Source: Paenibacillus sp. FSL K6-0276 (GTDB lineage Bacteria; Bacillota; Bacilli; Paenibacillales; Paenibacillaceae). Taken from it: a stretch of 64,000 bases of DNA. The position numbers and the translations under genes were made by a program. Below are positions 43,483-52,013 of this stretch, one piece after another (position 1 is the first letter of the stretch; each line of letters opens with the position of its first letter). The DNA lies in contig NZ_CP150276.1 in NCBI RefSeq assembly GCF_037977235.1, positions 2,790,001 to 2,854,000 on the forward strand. Reading direction: 5' to 3'. The notes under the pieces were generated by a model that made no database searches, was not told where the DNA came from, and worked only from the letters and a program-made list of their open reading frames with translations.

Positions 43483-44931
43483 GTGGACGTTAAGCAAGAA
43501 AGTAAAATACATTTTTGGCCTATAATGATTGCCATATTCTTTGGAAACTTCGTTTCTGTCTTAAGTACAACGACCATCAACATTGCTGTTCCTCTTTTAA
43601 TGAATCATTTCCATTCGAACCTGAACACTATGCAATGGATGGTTACAGGTTTTATGCTCGCTACGGGTGTAACTGCACCACTTGCAGGATATCTGGGTGG
43701 GAGATTCAGCTATAAGAGACTTTATCTATTCGCCTTGATAGGATTCACCATGTTCTCCTTACTCTGTGCAATAGCTTGGAATCCAACCTCTCTGATTGTA
43801 TTTCGAATGCTTCAAGGTTCTTGCAGTGGGCTGATTATGGCTTGTACGATGACCATCATATTTCAAGTGATCCCGGCAGAACGCAGACCTTTCGCCGTAA
43901 GCCTGTGGTCGCTGTCCGCGATGGTTGCCCCAGCCATAGGTCCGACGTTTAGCGGATGGTTACTTCAGTATGCTAGCTGGCACTGGTTATTTTTAATTAA
44001 CATCCCCATTGGAATCATTGCTATTATTCTAACCCTAGTGTTAATTCCTTACTATCGAATGAATGTTCCGAAGTCATTTGATATTCCTGGATTCCTTACC
44101 GTTGTACTGGGCAGTTTATCTTTGTTAACCGCATTTAGCCAAGGCAACAGTTGGGGATGGAGCTCCTGGAGAACCTTATCATTAATACTTGTGGGTGTCG
44201 TTCTTCTAGTTTTCTTTGTCTTGCACGAGCTGAAGGCGGAAGTGCCTCTGCTGAATCTGCGTGTCTTCCGAAATCGCCGCTTTACTGCCATGCTTAGTAT
44301 CTACAGTTTGGTGACGATAGCGATGTATGCTGGAACCTACTTAACTCCATTGTTCTTACAAACGGTAGAAGGAGCAACAACGCTTAAAACGGGGTTAATC
44401 TTATTACCATCTTCGATCCTCCTCGCTTTGTTAAGTCCAATTGTGGGTAAGATGTATCCGAAGTTTGGGCCTGTGAAGTTAATTTCCGCGGGTATTGTAT
44501 TTATTTTCATCGGCTTATTCATGATGAGTCGGCTGCATACGAACGTTTCTTACAGCTTTATTATGTGGGCGATGGTCGTTCGGAATCTAGGAATCGGATT
44601 GGCGAACGTCCCTAGCAGTACGGCATCTATGGAGGAAATTCCAGTCGAATGGTCGGGTCATGCCACTTCGATCAACAACTGGGTTCGTAATGTGTTAAGT
44701 TCACTCGGGATTGCAGTTTTCACCTCTATATTGTCTACTAGATCCATGCTTCACTCTAAAGAGTTAATCAGCTCAGGTGCAAGTAACACAGATTCGATAC
44801 GATTACTATCGTTCACGATGGGTGTGAATGATGTATTCGTAGTCGGCTCAATTATCGTATTGTTTGGATTACCACTTATGTTTTTATTGCGCAAGAAGCG
44901 TAGTGTAGTATCTGTCCCAAGTGCGGGATAA
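43483..44931 (+). CDS. MFS multidrug transporter, DHA2 (EmrB/QacA) type, 14 TM
   Basis: A 482-residue transporter with 14 helices. Motif C-type segment MVAPAIGPTFSGWLLQYASWHWLFLINIPIGI and start region TTTINIAVPLLMNHFHSNLNTMQWMVTGFMLA are characteristic of drug:H+ antiporter family 2. GTG start with AGGAGGGGTAGC. Controlled by the divergent PadR gene. Confidence 0.9.
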   Translation: MDVKQESKIHFWPIMIAIFFGNFVSVLSTTTINIAVPLLMNHFHSNLNTMQWMVTGFMLATGVTAPLAGYLGGRFSYKRLYLFALIGFTMFSLLCAIAWNPTSLIVFRMLQGSCSGLIMACTMTIIFQVIPAERRPFAVSLWSLSAMVAPAIGPTFSGWLLQYASWHWLFLINIPIGIIAIILTLVLIPYYRMNVPKSFDIPGFLTVVLGSLSLLTAFSQGNSWGWSSWRTLSLILVGVVLLVFFVLHELKAEVPLLNLRVFRNRRFTAMLSIYSLVTIAMYAGTYLTPLFLQTVEGATTLKTGLILLPSSILLALLSPIVGKMYPKFGPVKLISAGIVFIFIGLFMMSRLHTNVSYSFIMWAMVVRNLGIGLANVPSSTASMEEIPVEWSGHATSINNWVRNVLSSLGIAVFTSILSTRSMLHSKELISSGASNTDSIRLLSFTMGVNDVFVVGSIIVLFGLPLMFLLRKKRSVVSVPSAG

Positions 44932-44948
44932 CCTTCTCATCAAATTAG

Positions 44949-44987
44949 AAAAGCAGACCAAGGGCTTAGCCTTGATCTGCTTTTTTT
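44949..44987. terminator. bidirectional rho-independent terminator
   Basis: Stem AAAAGCAGACCAAGG / CCTTGATCTGCTTTT (one mismatch), short loop, A and T tracts; between convergent genes. Confidence 0.88.
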
Positions 44988-45004
44988 AATTTTTTGATGC
45001 TTAG

Positions 45005-45499
45005 TTAATGCATCATACCGTCCATACCGCCCATACTACCCACAATTTCCGGATTGATCATCCCAAAGATCATCGCGATATGCGCTACAACCAAGAATCC
45101 ACTGATGAGCATAAAATGAAGCTTCATTTTCTCCGCTTCCGTACGTTTGCGAGCGATCAGACCAAGATCTAACAAAGCTAGTGGTAATAAGAAGAGCACT
45201 CCGCTTAAATAGAAACCTACGACTACCACGTCCACCCACGTATGCCACTCGCCATTCACTGATAAAGGAATGAACGCGGTAGGGAACAAGTAGAGGAATA
45301 CACCCGTGAAGTACAATCCGGCGAGAATGCTACAGACTTTGTTGAAGGTCCGTAACGAGCCCTTTAGATTCTTGGTGAACAAAATAATAAACTCTGTAAC
45401 GGTGATCGTCTCAGCAAAAATCACGGGGATCGCCATGAATAAAATCAAGTTCCAAGGCTGATTATCCGCTAGCAAAGACATATAATGCGTCATATTCAT
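45005..45499 (-). CDS. four-helix membrane protein of unknown function (DUF6803-like)
   Basis: A 164-residue protein with about four helices and a Met/Gly/His-rich end (GSMGGMDGMMH), a possible copper- or metal-binding tail. ATG 45499 is chosen because CGGAGGAGTATTTT precedes it; the longer reading back to 45673 would cross the divergent promoter. The domain name is from memory. Confidence 0.6.
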   Translation of the reverse strand: MNMTHYMSLLADNQPWNLILFMAIPVIFAETITVTEFIILFTKNLKGSLRTFNKVCSILAGLYFTGVFLYLFPTAFIPLSVNGEWHTWVDVVVVGFYLSGVLFLLPLALLDLGLIARKRTEAEKMKLHFMLISGFLVVAHIAMIFGMINPEIVGSMGGMDGMMH

Positions 45500-45627
45500 A
45501 AAATACTCCTCCGATTTATAAAAATAACTTTCGTACTGATCGTATTCGAGAAGTATGTGGAAAGTATGTAGAAACGAAGGTATTATAAATACATCCATTA
45601 ATAACAGTCGAGGGGAGCAAGACAACC

Positions 45628-46308
45628 GTGGGAAGAGGACTACAAAGTATTTTATTTGATTTGGATGGGACATTAACGGACCCTAAAGAAGGCATTACAA
45701 AAAGCGTAGAATACGCATTGAACAAATTTGATATTCAGATCGAGCATTTGGATATGCTTCTTCCTTACATAGGCCCACCTCTTTACGATTCATTTATTGA
45801 GCTACATCATTTCTCAGAGGAACAAGCGCGACAAGCGGTTATCTTCTACCGTGAGCGTTACAGCACTGTTGGGCTGCTTGAGAATATGGTGATTGATGGT
45901 ATACCACAATTGCTGGAAGGCCTTAAGAATAAAGGATATTCATTGTATGTAGCCACCTCCAAGCCTACTGTTTTTGCAGAACAAATCCTTGAGCATTACA
46001 AACTAGATCATTATTTTGAGCATATCGGAGGTAGTAATCTGGATGGTACCCGTTCCAAGAAGAAGGCTGTTATTCAGTTCGTACTTGATCAGAATGCTAT
46101 TCTTCCAGAGGAAGCGCTAATGATTGGGGACCGTGAGCATGATATCATCGGAGCCAAAGGTTGTGGAGTGGAATCTATCGGTGTAACGTTTGGTTACGGG
46201 CCTAAGGAAGAACTTGAGAAAGCTGGGGCAGATCATATCGCCTATCGTGTAGAAGAAATTGCGGATATCATCCAACATATATCATTAAGAGAGCGATGTG
46301 CGAAATGA
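45628..46308 (+). CDS. HAD family hydrolase (phosphoglycolate-phosphatase-like)
   Basis: A 226-residue HAD-IA phosphatase. Motif I DLDGTLTDPKEG (nucleophile Asp), motif II VATSKP, motif III Lys in SKKKAVI, motif IV MIGDREHDIIGA, and cap helices between 20 and 85. Substrate likely a small phosphate ester such as phosphoglycolate or a nucleotide. GTG 45628 with GAGGGGAGCAAG. It overlaps the next gene's start (ATGA). Confidence 0.88.
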   Translation: MGRGLQSILFDLDGTLTDPKEGITKSVEYALNKFDIQIEHLDMLLPYIGPPLYDSFIELHHFSEEQARQAVIFYRERYSTVGLLENMVIDGIPQLLEGLKNKGYSLYVATSKPTVFAEQILEHYKLDHYFEHIGGSNLDGTRSKKKAVIQFVLDQNAILPEEALMIGDREHDIIGAKGCGVESIGVTFGYGPKEELEKAGADHIAYRVEEIADIIQHISLRERCAK

Positions 46309-46901
46309 GCCAACATCTTAATTCAATCTTGGAGGGCTCTACAATCAAGCTGGTTCCAATGGATGAAAGCCATGTAGAAGGGCTAGTGAGAGTGTTAAAA
46401 AATCCAATCATTTGGGAATTTACTTGGCGAAAAATAACGTCGGACGAGCAGGTGCAAGATTTAATCACAACAGCGTTCGCTAATCAAAAAAACGGATCGC
46501 AAATCCCCTTCGTCATCATTGAAAAAGCGTCTGGACAAATTATCGGAACTACTCGAATCATGCACCCGGATTTGATCCATCGCAGTGCTGAAATCGGATG
46601 TACGTGGATCTCGCCTGAGTACTGGAGAACTAGTGTGAATACAGAGGGCAAGTCATTACTGCTTCACTATTGCTTTGAAAAGCTAGAGCTGATTCGTGTA
46701 GAATTTACAGTGGTGAAGACTAACTTGAGATCACAAAGAGCAGTAGAACGATTAGGGGCTGTAAAAGAAGGGGTTCTACGCCAGCATAGAATCAGATCTG
46801 ACGGTTCGATTCATGATAATATTGTCTTTAGTATTTTGGATAAAGAATGGCCTTCGGTAAAAGAGAATCTTCACTATTTATTAAATGAGAAGTACACATA
46901 A
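46305..46901 (+). CDS. GNAT family acetyltransferase (RimJ/RimL type)
   Basis: A 198-residue acetyltransferase coupled to the HAD gene by an ATGA overlap. Begins LEGSTIKLVPMDESHVEGL; the CoA-binding part includes EIGCTWISPEYWRTSVNTEGKSLLL and LRSQRAVERLGAVKEGVLR. Acts on an N-terminus or small amine; substrate unknown. Confidence 0.85.
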   Translation: MSQHLNSILEGSTIKLVPMDESHVEGLVRVLKNPIIWEFTWRKITSDEQVQDLITTAFANQKNGSQIPFVIIEKASGQIIGTTRIMHPDLIHRSAEIGCTWISPEYWRTSVNTEGKSLLLHYCFEKLELIRVEFTVVKTNLRSQRAVERLGAVKEGVLRQHRIRSDGSIHDNIVFSILDKEWPSVKENLHYLLNEKYT

Positions 46902-46915
46902 TTATAAAAAAAGCA

Positions 46916-46949
46916 AAGAGTCCCTCTCTTAATGAGAAGGACTCTTGTT
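46916..46949 (+). terminator. rho-independent terminator
   Basis: Stem AAGAGTCC-CTCTC...GAGA-GGACTCTT with a small loop; A tract before and TTGTTC after, usable on both strands. Confidence 0.75.
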
Positions 46950-46956
46950 CTATAGT

Positions 46957-47340
46957 TCAGCCACTAGGCTGCATACCCGTCAAGTTGCGTTCCATTAACA
47001 CAATGTTGTTTGGAGTAATCGTAGCATCTTTTTCAAAAATACTGACGATCATGATTTGACCACTTAATTTAGTGGAATTGATAGCTTGCGTAAGAACTGG
47101 AGGGACGCCTGTGACTTCAAAAGCAACATCCACGCCACCATTGGTACGTTTTTGAATTTCATCGACCACATCATATTGTTTAGGATCGATTACAATACCA
47201 CCAAGTTCTTCGGCTTTGCTCTTACGTTCTTCAGAAAGTTCTACTACATAGATTTCTGCTGCGCCGGATGCTTTCAAAGCTTCAATTACAAGCAAACCGA
47301 TTGGACCAGCACCGAATACTACAGCTTTATCTCCAACCCA
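46957..47340 (-). pseudogene. 2,3-butanediol (zinc) dehydrogenase, internal fragment
   Basis: Reads on the minus strand from VGDKAVVFGAGPIGLLVIEALKASG (Rossmann NAD site) to LMERNLTGMQPSG. This is the middle third of a medium-chain zinc dehydrogenase of the BdhA type; the zinc-binding N-terminus and the last 25 or so residues are missing. Both ends are abrupt, and at 47341 the sequence changes to a fragment of another gene on the opposite strand. Confidence 0.75.
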
Positions 47341-47413
47341 GACGATCGTGGTGATTTTGCCGGATACCGGGGAACGTTATTTAACAACTGCGCTGTTTGA
47401 TTTTAATGAATAG
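47341..47413 (+). pseudogene. cysteine synthase C-terminal fragment
   Basis: Twenty-three codons and a stop, reading [18 protein letters not shown] and ending DFNE: the final strand and C-terminal helix of O-acetylserine sulfhydrylase (CysK). Nothing of the pyridoxal-phosphate domain is present. A clean fragment joined to an opposite-strand dehydrogenase piece. Confidence 0.72.
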
Positions 47414-47811
47414 ATTGAACCGACCTACAACAAATTTGTCCAGTCTTAACAAATTAGGTCTGGAGTACGTAGATCTATATTTGGTTCACTGGCCTGTGAA
47501 AGGCAATTACAAAGACACCTGGAGAGCGCTTGGAAAACTATATAGTGACGGTAAGGTTCGTGTCATTGGTGTCTCAAATTTTCAAATTCATTACATAGAA
47601 GACCTAATTAACAGAGGCCACAGTCAAACCTATGGTTGATAAAGTGGAACTCCATCCGCTATTAAGCCAAGTGGAGCTTATTATTGAGAATTCCGATGTA
47701 TACGATTTTGAATTGTCCACGGAAGAAGTGGCGAGAATTAACGAACTGAATCAAAATCATCGGATGGGTGCAGACCCAGATAATTTAATTTCTAGTTCTG
47801 AATTTATATAA
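47414..47811 (+). pseudogene. aldo/keto reductase, deleted and frameshifted
   Basis: From about 47430 one frame reads [19 protein letters not shown] and [18 protein letters not shown], stopping at 47639. A second frame then continues [13 protein letters not shown] and jumps to the extreme C-terminus (SDVYDFELSTEEVARINELN to 47811). The N-terminal catalytic Tyr region and about 60 central residues are absent. The intact enzyme would be of the YvgN/2,5-diketogluconate reductase type. Confidence 0.75.
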
Positions 47812-47816
47812 AAATA

Positions 47817-47848
47817 GGAGGCTCAGCACAATGTTGAGTCTTTTTGTG
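47817..47848 (+). terminator. rho-independent terminator
   Basis: Stem GGCTCA / TGAGTC with an inner loop of about 9 bases followed by TTTTTGTG; presumably the old terminator of the broken reductase. Confidence 0.6.
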
Positions 47849-48006
47849 TTTTAAGAATGGATGGAAACTTAAGGAAGGGGTAGCTCTGTGAGAGTATCTT
47901 TGGATGAGTGATTGAGGATCGATCAATAAATCACCTTATTTTACCAATGGTTATGATACAATATAGCATAAATCGTGGTAGTTCAACTAAAAGGAGTGTG
48001 AAGAGG

Positions 48007-48360
48007 ATGAGTGTTTTCAAGAAATTAAGAAATAATTATGTGATTTGGCATGCAAACCGCATTAAGTTACTGGAGTTTTCATCAAGCACAATAGCTAGAA
48101 AAAAAGTAGTTTTTTCCGGTAGAGTTCAAAATGTAGGATTCCGCTTGGAGATATATTCTATTGCTCAAAGAATGAAATTAACGGGATGGGTTAGAAATTT
48201 AAAAGACGGAAGTGTAGAGGTAGAATTGCAAGGAGGAGAGCAGGAGATCTCTTTTTTAGTCCATTGCATGCAGTCATTGAAACGGGCATCTGTAAAGAAA
48301 GTGACTATGATCGATCTGCCTATTAATGAGAATGAGGAAAACTTTTCAATAGTGAAATAA
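48007..48360 (+). CDS. acyP: acylphosphatase
   Basis: A 117-residue protein whose last 90 residues are the acylphosphatase domain: FSGRVQNVGFRLEIYSIA (catalytic Arg46) and GWVRNLKDGSVEVELQG (catalytic Asn64, at the standard 18-residue distance). It hydrolyses acyl phosphates in the cytosol. The N-terminal 27 residues (KKLRNNYVIWHANRIKLLEF) are an unusual basic/amphipathic extension. ATG 48007 with AAGGAGTGTGAAGAGG. Confidence 0.88.
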   Translation: MSVFKKLRNNYVIWHANRIKLLEFSSSTIARKKVVFSGRVQNVGFRLEIYSIAQRMKLTGWVRNLKDGSVEVELQGGEQEISFLVHCMQSLKRASVKKVTMIDLPINENEENFSIVK

Positions 48361-48504
48361 AGTACATATAGTTAAGCTGAATGCATGAAAGTTTTAGTAT
48401 TAACAGGGTTCACAGCAGAAAACAGACTAAGATAAGAGCCTTCTATCGTTGGGTATTTCGTGTTATCAAAAACATTTAACAAACACCTATATGAGGATAA
48501 AAAC

Positions 48505-48778
48505 ATGAATAGATTAATTGGGACTAAAGTTTCTCAGTTCATTCTTCTGATCATTTTAACAATAGCTTGTTTTATATATGGTGTTGAAGTATTTGATAAG
48601 TTCGATGGTCAGTTATTCAGTCACTATATCATTAGGATTTCAGACAAATCGATTAATATTTCGTAGAGATCATAATAAATTATCAGATTTTTTGATAGCA
48701 ATACTGATTAACTTGATTATTATTATTTTTATTATTATTGCTATATCTAAACATCAGCGTGCTGATCTTTTTATGTAG
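48505..48778 (+). pseudogene. possible small two-helix membrane protein, frameshifted
   Basis: ATG 48505 (GAGGAT upstream) gives a 53-residue product with one helix, IGTKVSQFILLIILTIACFI, ending at 48666. Near 48640 another frame takes over with FQTNRLIFRRDHNKLSDF and a second helix to 48778. Either a broken small membrane protein or coincidence in AT-rich DNA. No family recognised. Confidence 0.3.
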
Positions 48779-48838
48779 ATAAGGAGGTCTAGGCGCTTCA
48801 TATAACATATTATTGACAAGTACAGCATCGAATAGGAA

Positions 48839-48882
48839 AGCGGCAGCCTACGATTATTTTAGTCATAGGCTGCCGCTATTTA
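48839..48882. terminator. strong terminator hairpin
   Basis: Perfect 12-bp stem AGCGGCAGCCTA / TAGGCTGCCGCT with a 15-base loop, then ATTT. The rest of the stretch 48779-49042 holds no gene. Confidence 0.7.
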
Positions 48883-49042
48883 AATTAAATGATAGTCTCA
48901 ATAGCCTTGCTTTCTCTGAACAATAGATGGCCGAAATGTCATTCTTCGCCGTGTAATTTATTGATTAGAATAAAATGGAACTATTGTGTAAGCTGAGCGT
49001 AACCGATAAATAAGAGAGATTATGATAGATCAGGAGGTACAT

Positions 49043-50611
49043 ATGAACTACAGAACTTTAAAAAAAATGCTACTTACCACACTTGCTACTCTAATGTTAA
49101 GTGTACTGCTGCTTCCGGTTTTGACTTCAGCCAAAACCGCGGTGCCTAAGCATACCGGGTCATTTTATGTGAATGATTTTGCGAATGTGATCGACGAGAA
49201 AGCTGAGAATTACATGGTGAACTATGGGATTCGATTACACCAGGATACGGGCGCTCAAGTCGTGGTGGTGACAGTCGATTCTACAAATGGAGTTTCGATG
49301 GAAGAGTATGCAACTTCGCTATTCAATAGCTGGGGCGTAGGCTCTGCTGATAAGAATAACGGGCTTCTATTGCTGCTTTCTATAAAAGATGATGACTACT
49401 GGGCGGTACAAGGTAAGGGTATTGAGGACACGTTGCCTAACAGTAAGATTAAAGAAATTCTTTCTCAATATCTTGAGCCGGATTTTGCAGCTAAAACTTA
49501 TAGTAATGGCGCACGCAAAACGTATGGCGCTTTTATTCAAGCCATGGGTGGGACCTGGGTGGAAAATGTCGGTACCAAAAACTATGTATCCGACAATGCC
49601 GGTGTACTCAATAAAGTGACAAAGGATTATTTGAACGAATCTAGCAATAGATATAAAACTACAACTGGCAGCGGAATTTATGTGGTTACTGTAAAGAATG
49701 CAGGAGATAAAACACTTCAGGATTACACCTATATGAAGTTTGCCTCCGTTGCCGCAGGTCCTAAGGATGTTATGCTCGTGCTAGACATTGGTGGAGACAA
49801 CTATCATGTTCTTCAAGGGAAGGACATCGACAAGGTTCTAACTAACGATGCAATCAGCAATATTTTGGATACCGTACTTGAGCCCCAATTTGTGAAAAAA
49901 GATTACGGAACGGGAGCTACGGCGACTTCCAATGCTTTGTACAGTTTCTTGTTGGCAAGAGCAGATCATTCAGTTGGAGCGACGGGAGCTACAGGAACTA
50001 CGGGAAATAGTGGAGGCACAGCTGGTTCAACTTCTTCCTCTACAAGTGCTTCAGCAAAGGATACCGGGGTCAGTATAGGTAAGGGTCTACTAATGTACGC
50101 ATTGTTGTTTGGCCCGCTTATATTGTTCGGATATGGACTTTCACGTCGCAATAAATATATTGAAATGTATGGCTTGCCATTTAATCCATATAGCCCAAGA
50201 AATATTCGACGGTATGGAAATTGGTACGGTCAAGCGGATTACGGTTATGGTAGACGTTGGCATAGACGTTATTATCACCATCATCATAGAAACACACCAT
50301 CAAATAATTCCCATTCAAGCTTTTGGGGAAACAGCGGTGGAGGCGGCTCTACTAATGGTGGTGGAGCAGGACGATATTCCTCAAGCAACGAGAACCGTGG
50401 TGGTGGAGGTTCCAGTAGTGGCGGAGGTGCAGGAAGACATTCTTCAAGTTCTTCCAGCAGTAGTTACTCTAACAATGATAGAGGCTCCTCAGGTGGAGGA
50501 GGTTCTTCCGGCGGTGGTGGTTCATCTGGTGGTGGTGGTTCATCTGGTGGTGGGGGTTCATCTGGTGGTGGGGGTAGCGCTAGCAGTGGTGGAGGAGCAG
50601 GAAGACACTAA
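49043..50611 (+). CDS. exported TPM-domain protein with two tandem TPM domains and Gly/Ser-rich tail
   Basis: A 522-residue protein: signal peptide (about 9-31, ending TSAKTA), TPM domain 1 (about 38-175; YVNDFANVIDEKAENYM, WGVGSADKNNGLLLLLS), TPM domain 2 (about 185-310; NYVSDNAGVLNKVTKDYL, AAGPKDVMLVLDI), a Gly/Ser/Thr linker, one helix (about 343-362), an Arg/Tyr/His-rich patch (YGRRWHRRYYHHHHR) and a low-complexity tail of GGGSS units punctuated by GGGAGR[YH]. Known TPM_phosphatase proteins (YgcG) usually have one domain. It is probably membrane-anchored with TPM domains outside and the tail inside. Start ATG 49043, AGGAGGT upstream. Confidence 0.82.
   Translation: MNYRTLKKMLLTTLATLMLSVLLLPVLTSAKTAVPKHTGSFYVNDFANVIDEKAENYMVNYGIRLHQDTGAQVVVVTVDSTNGVSMEEYATSLFNSWGVGSADKNNGLLLLLSIKDDDYWAVQGKGIEDTLPNSKIKEILSQYLEPDFAAKTYSNGARKTYGAFIQAMGGTWVENVGTKNYVSDNAGVLNKVTKDYLNESSNRYKTTTGSGIYVVTVKNAGDKTLQDYTYMKFASVAAGPKDVMLVLDIGGDNYHVLQGKDIDKVLTNDAISNILDTVLEPQFVKKDYGTGATATSNALYSFLLARADHSVGATGATGTTGNSGGTAGSTSSSTSASAKDTGVSIGKGLLMYALLFGPLILFGYGLSRRNKYIEMYGLPFNPYSPRNIRRYGNWYGQADYGYGRRWHRRYYHHHHRNTPSNNSHSSFWGNSGGGGSTNGGGAGRYSSSNENRGGGGSSSGGGAGRHSSSSSSSSYSNNDRGSSGGGGSSGGGGSSGGGGSSGGGGSSGGGGSASSGGGAGRH
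50494..50574 (+). repeat. tandem 15-base repeat encoding GGGSS units
   Basis: About five copies of TCTGGTGGTGGTGGTTCA-like units in frame with the TPM gene. Units are nearly identical at DNA level, so copy number may vary between strains. Confidence 0.75.
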
Positions 50612-50631
50612 TTTGCTGAGAATGTAAAGAT

Positions 50632-50671
50632 GAGCAGGTCTCCGAATTATTGGAAGCCTGCTTGTTTTGTT
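50632..50671 (+). terminator. rho-independent terminator after TPM gene
   Basis: Stem AGCAGG-TCTCC...GGAAG-CCTGCT followed by TGTTTTGTTTT. Confidence 0.65.
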
Positions 50672-50776
50672 TTAGGTTGTTACTTATTTGTTTTAGGTTG
50701 TTACTTAATAGAAACTTTTCATGAAATTTATCGTCTATGATAAGGTTAGATATTAATAGTCAGGGAGGAAAAAGAA

Positions 50777-51892
50777 GTGAGCACTTCATCATTACCTCAA
50801 CGTTCCACCGTACGCAAAAAGAAGCCAACAAAAAAACGTAAGAAACGGAGCTTTTTCCGAACACTATCCAAAGTGTTTCTATTCTGCTTAATTTTGTTGA
50901 TTGCTGGAGGTGGTTGGTTCTACTTTGCACCTTCGGCTAAAAATCTGCGCTATTCAATCGCTGATACACTGATTACAACACAGCACCGCTACATGGCTAA
51001 ATATATTATTGGCGAGGACGGATTAAAAGACAGAGTGACTGAATATAGCTCCCTATTTGAAGAGATGGGGGTCGAAAAGGATACACACACCATCACTCCT
51101 GAACCAGAAGTAAAAGAGAAACCGCTGGTCGAGATAGAGAATGTCTCAGGTAGTGGATATTCCGGATATGTCATGATCGTTAATGATCCTACTAAAGTCC
51201 GTCTAGGAATTCCACATAAGGTAGGGTCAGGTGAGAAAGTAACTAGCATGGTGAAGCGTACAGGTGCTATTGCGGGCGTTAACGGTGGTGGGTTCGCCGA
51301 CCCCAACTGGAAAGGTAACGGGTTTAAACCTATCGGTATTGTGATCTCACAAGGTAAGTTATATTACAACGGTCTCGGTGGTAAGAAATCCACACAGATC
51401 GTAGGTCTTGATAAACAAGGGAAAATGGTTGCTGGGAATTATACTTTAGATGAGATTAGTAAAATGGGTGTTCAGGAGGCAGTTACTTTTAGCCCACGTC
51501 TGATCGTCAATGGAAAAGGATTGATTAAGAACGCGGCTGAAGGCTGGGGGATTGCACCTAGAACAGCGATGGGTCAGCGTGCTGACGGAGCGATTATATT
51601 TGTTGTTATCGATGGAAGACAGCCTACTTATAGTATTGGGGCAAATCTGTATGATGTGCAACAAATCCTTCTCAAACATGGGGCTGTGATTGCAGCGAAT
51701 CTGGATGGAGGTTCTTCTACCGTGCTTGTAAAAGACAACGAGATTATGAACAAGCCATCCTCTCAGTATGGTGAACGATATTTGCCTACAGCTTTTTTAG
51801 TATTCGATCACCCAGAGCAGGTCGATATGCCGAATATTTGGAAAGGGCTCGACCCCTCCAAAATTGATGCTGCTAAGAAGCGTACGCACTAA
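50777..51892 (+). CDS. phosphodiester glycosidase family (NAGPA-domain) membrane protein
   Basis: A 371-residue protein: basic N-terminus (KKPTKKRKKRS), one membrane anchor (about 34-52), and an extracellular NAGPA domain (about 120-350). Family motifs: AGVNGGGFADPNWKGNG, PRTAMGQRADGAIIFVVIDGR and IAANLDGGSSTVLV. Members cleave GlcNAc-1-P phosphodiesters and in Firmicutes act on wall or exopolysaccharide. GTG start with GGGAGGAAAAAG. Confidence 0.87.
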   Translation: MSTSSLPQRSTVRKKKPTKKRKKRSFFRTLSKVFLFCLILLIAGGGWFYFAPSAKNLRYSIADTLITTQHRYMAKYIIGEDGLKDRVTEYSSLFEEMGVEKDTHTITPEPEVKEKPLVEIENVSGSGYSGYVMIVNDPTKVRLGIPHKVGSGEKVTSMVKRTGAIAGVNGGGFADPNWKGNGFKPIGIVISQGKLYYNGLGGKKSTQIVGLDKQGKMVAGNYTLDEISKMGVQEAVTFSPRLIVNGKGLIKNAAEGWGIAPRTAMGQRADGAIIFVVIDGRQPTYSIGANLYDVQQILLKHGAVIAANLDGGSSTVLVKDNEIMNKPSSQYGERYLPTAFLVFDHPEQVDMPNIWKGLDPSKIDAAKKRTH

Positions 51893-52013
51893 AGAAGCTT
51901 AACATGAAGATGAGCTAAGGAATATCTTGGATTGCCATATGAAAATATGCTACGATATCACCTAGTATGAAACAGAATACAGAACTAACAGGTCTGGAAC
52001 AGGGGGAATAGGA

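Noticed and set aside
45500..45673. N-terminal extension of the four-helix protein to 45673
   Set aside because: A clear ribosome binding site sits right before ATG 45499, and the extension would overlap the divergent HAD gene.
50494..50574. Tandem repeats considered as a CRISPR array
   Set aside because: Units are contiguous 15-mers in frame with a protein, without spacers or cas genes.
50109..50627. A 172-codon Val/Glu-rich ORF
   Set aside because: It is an out-of-frame reading of the Gly/Ser repeat region of the TPM gene, with no ribosome binding site.
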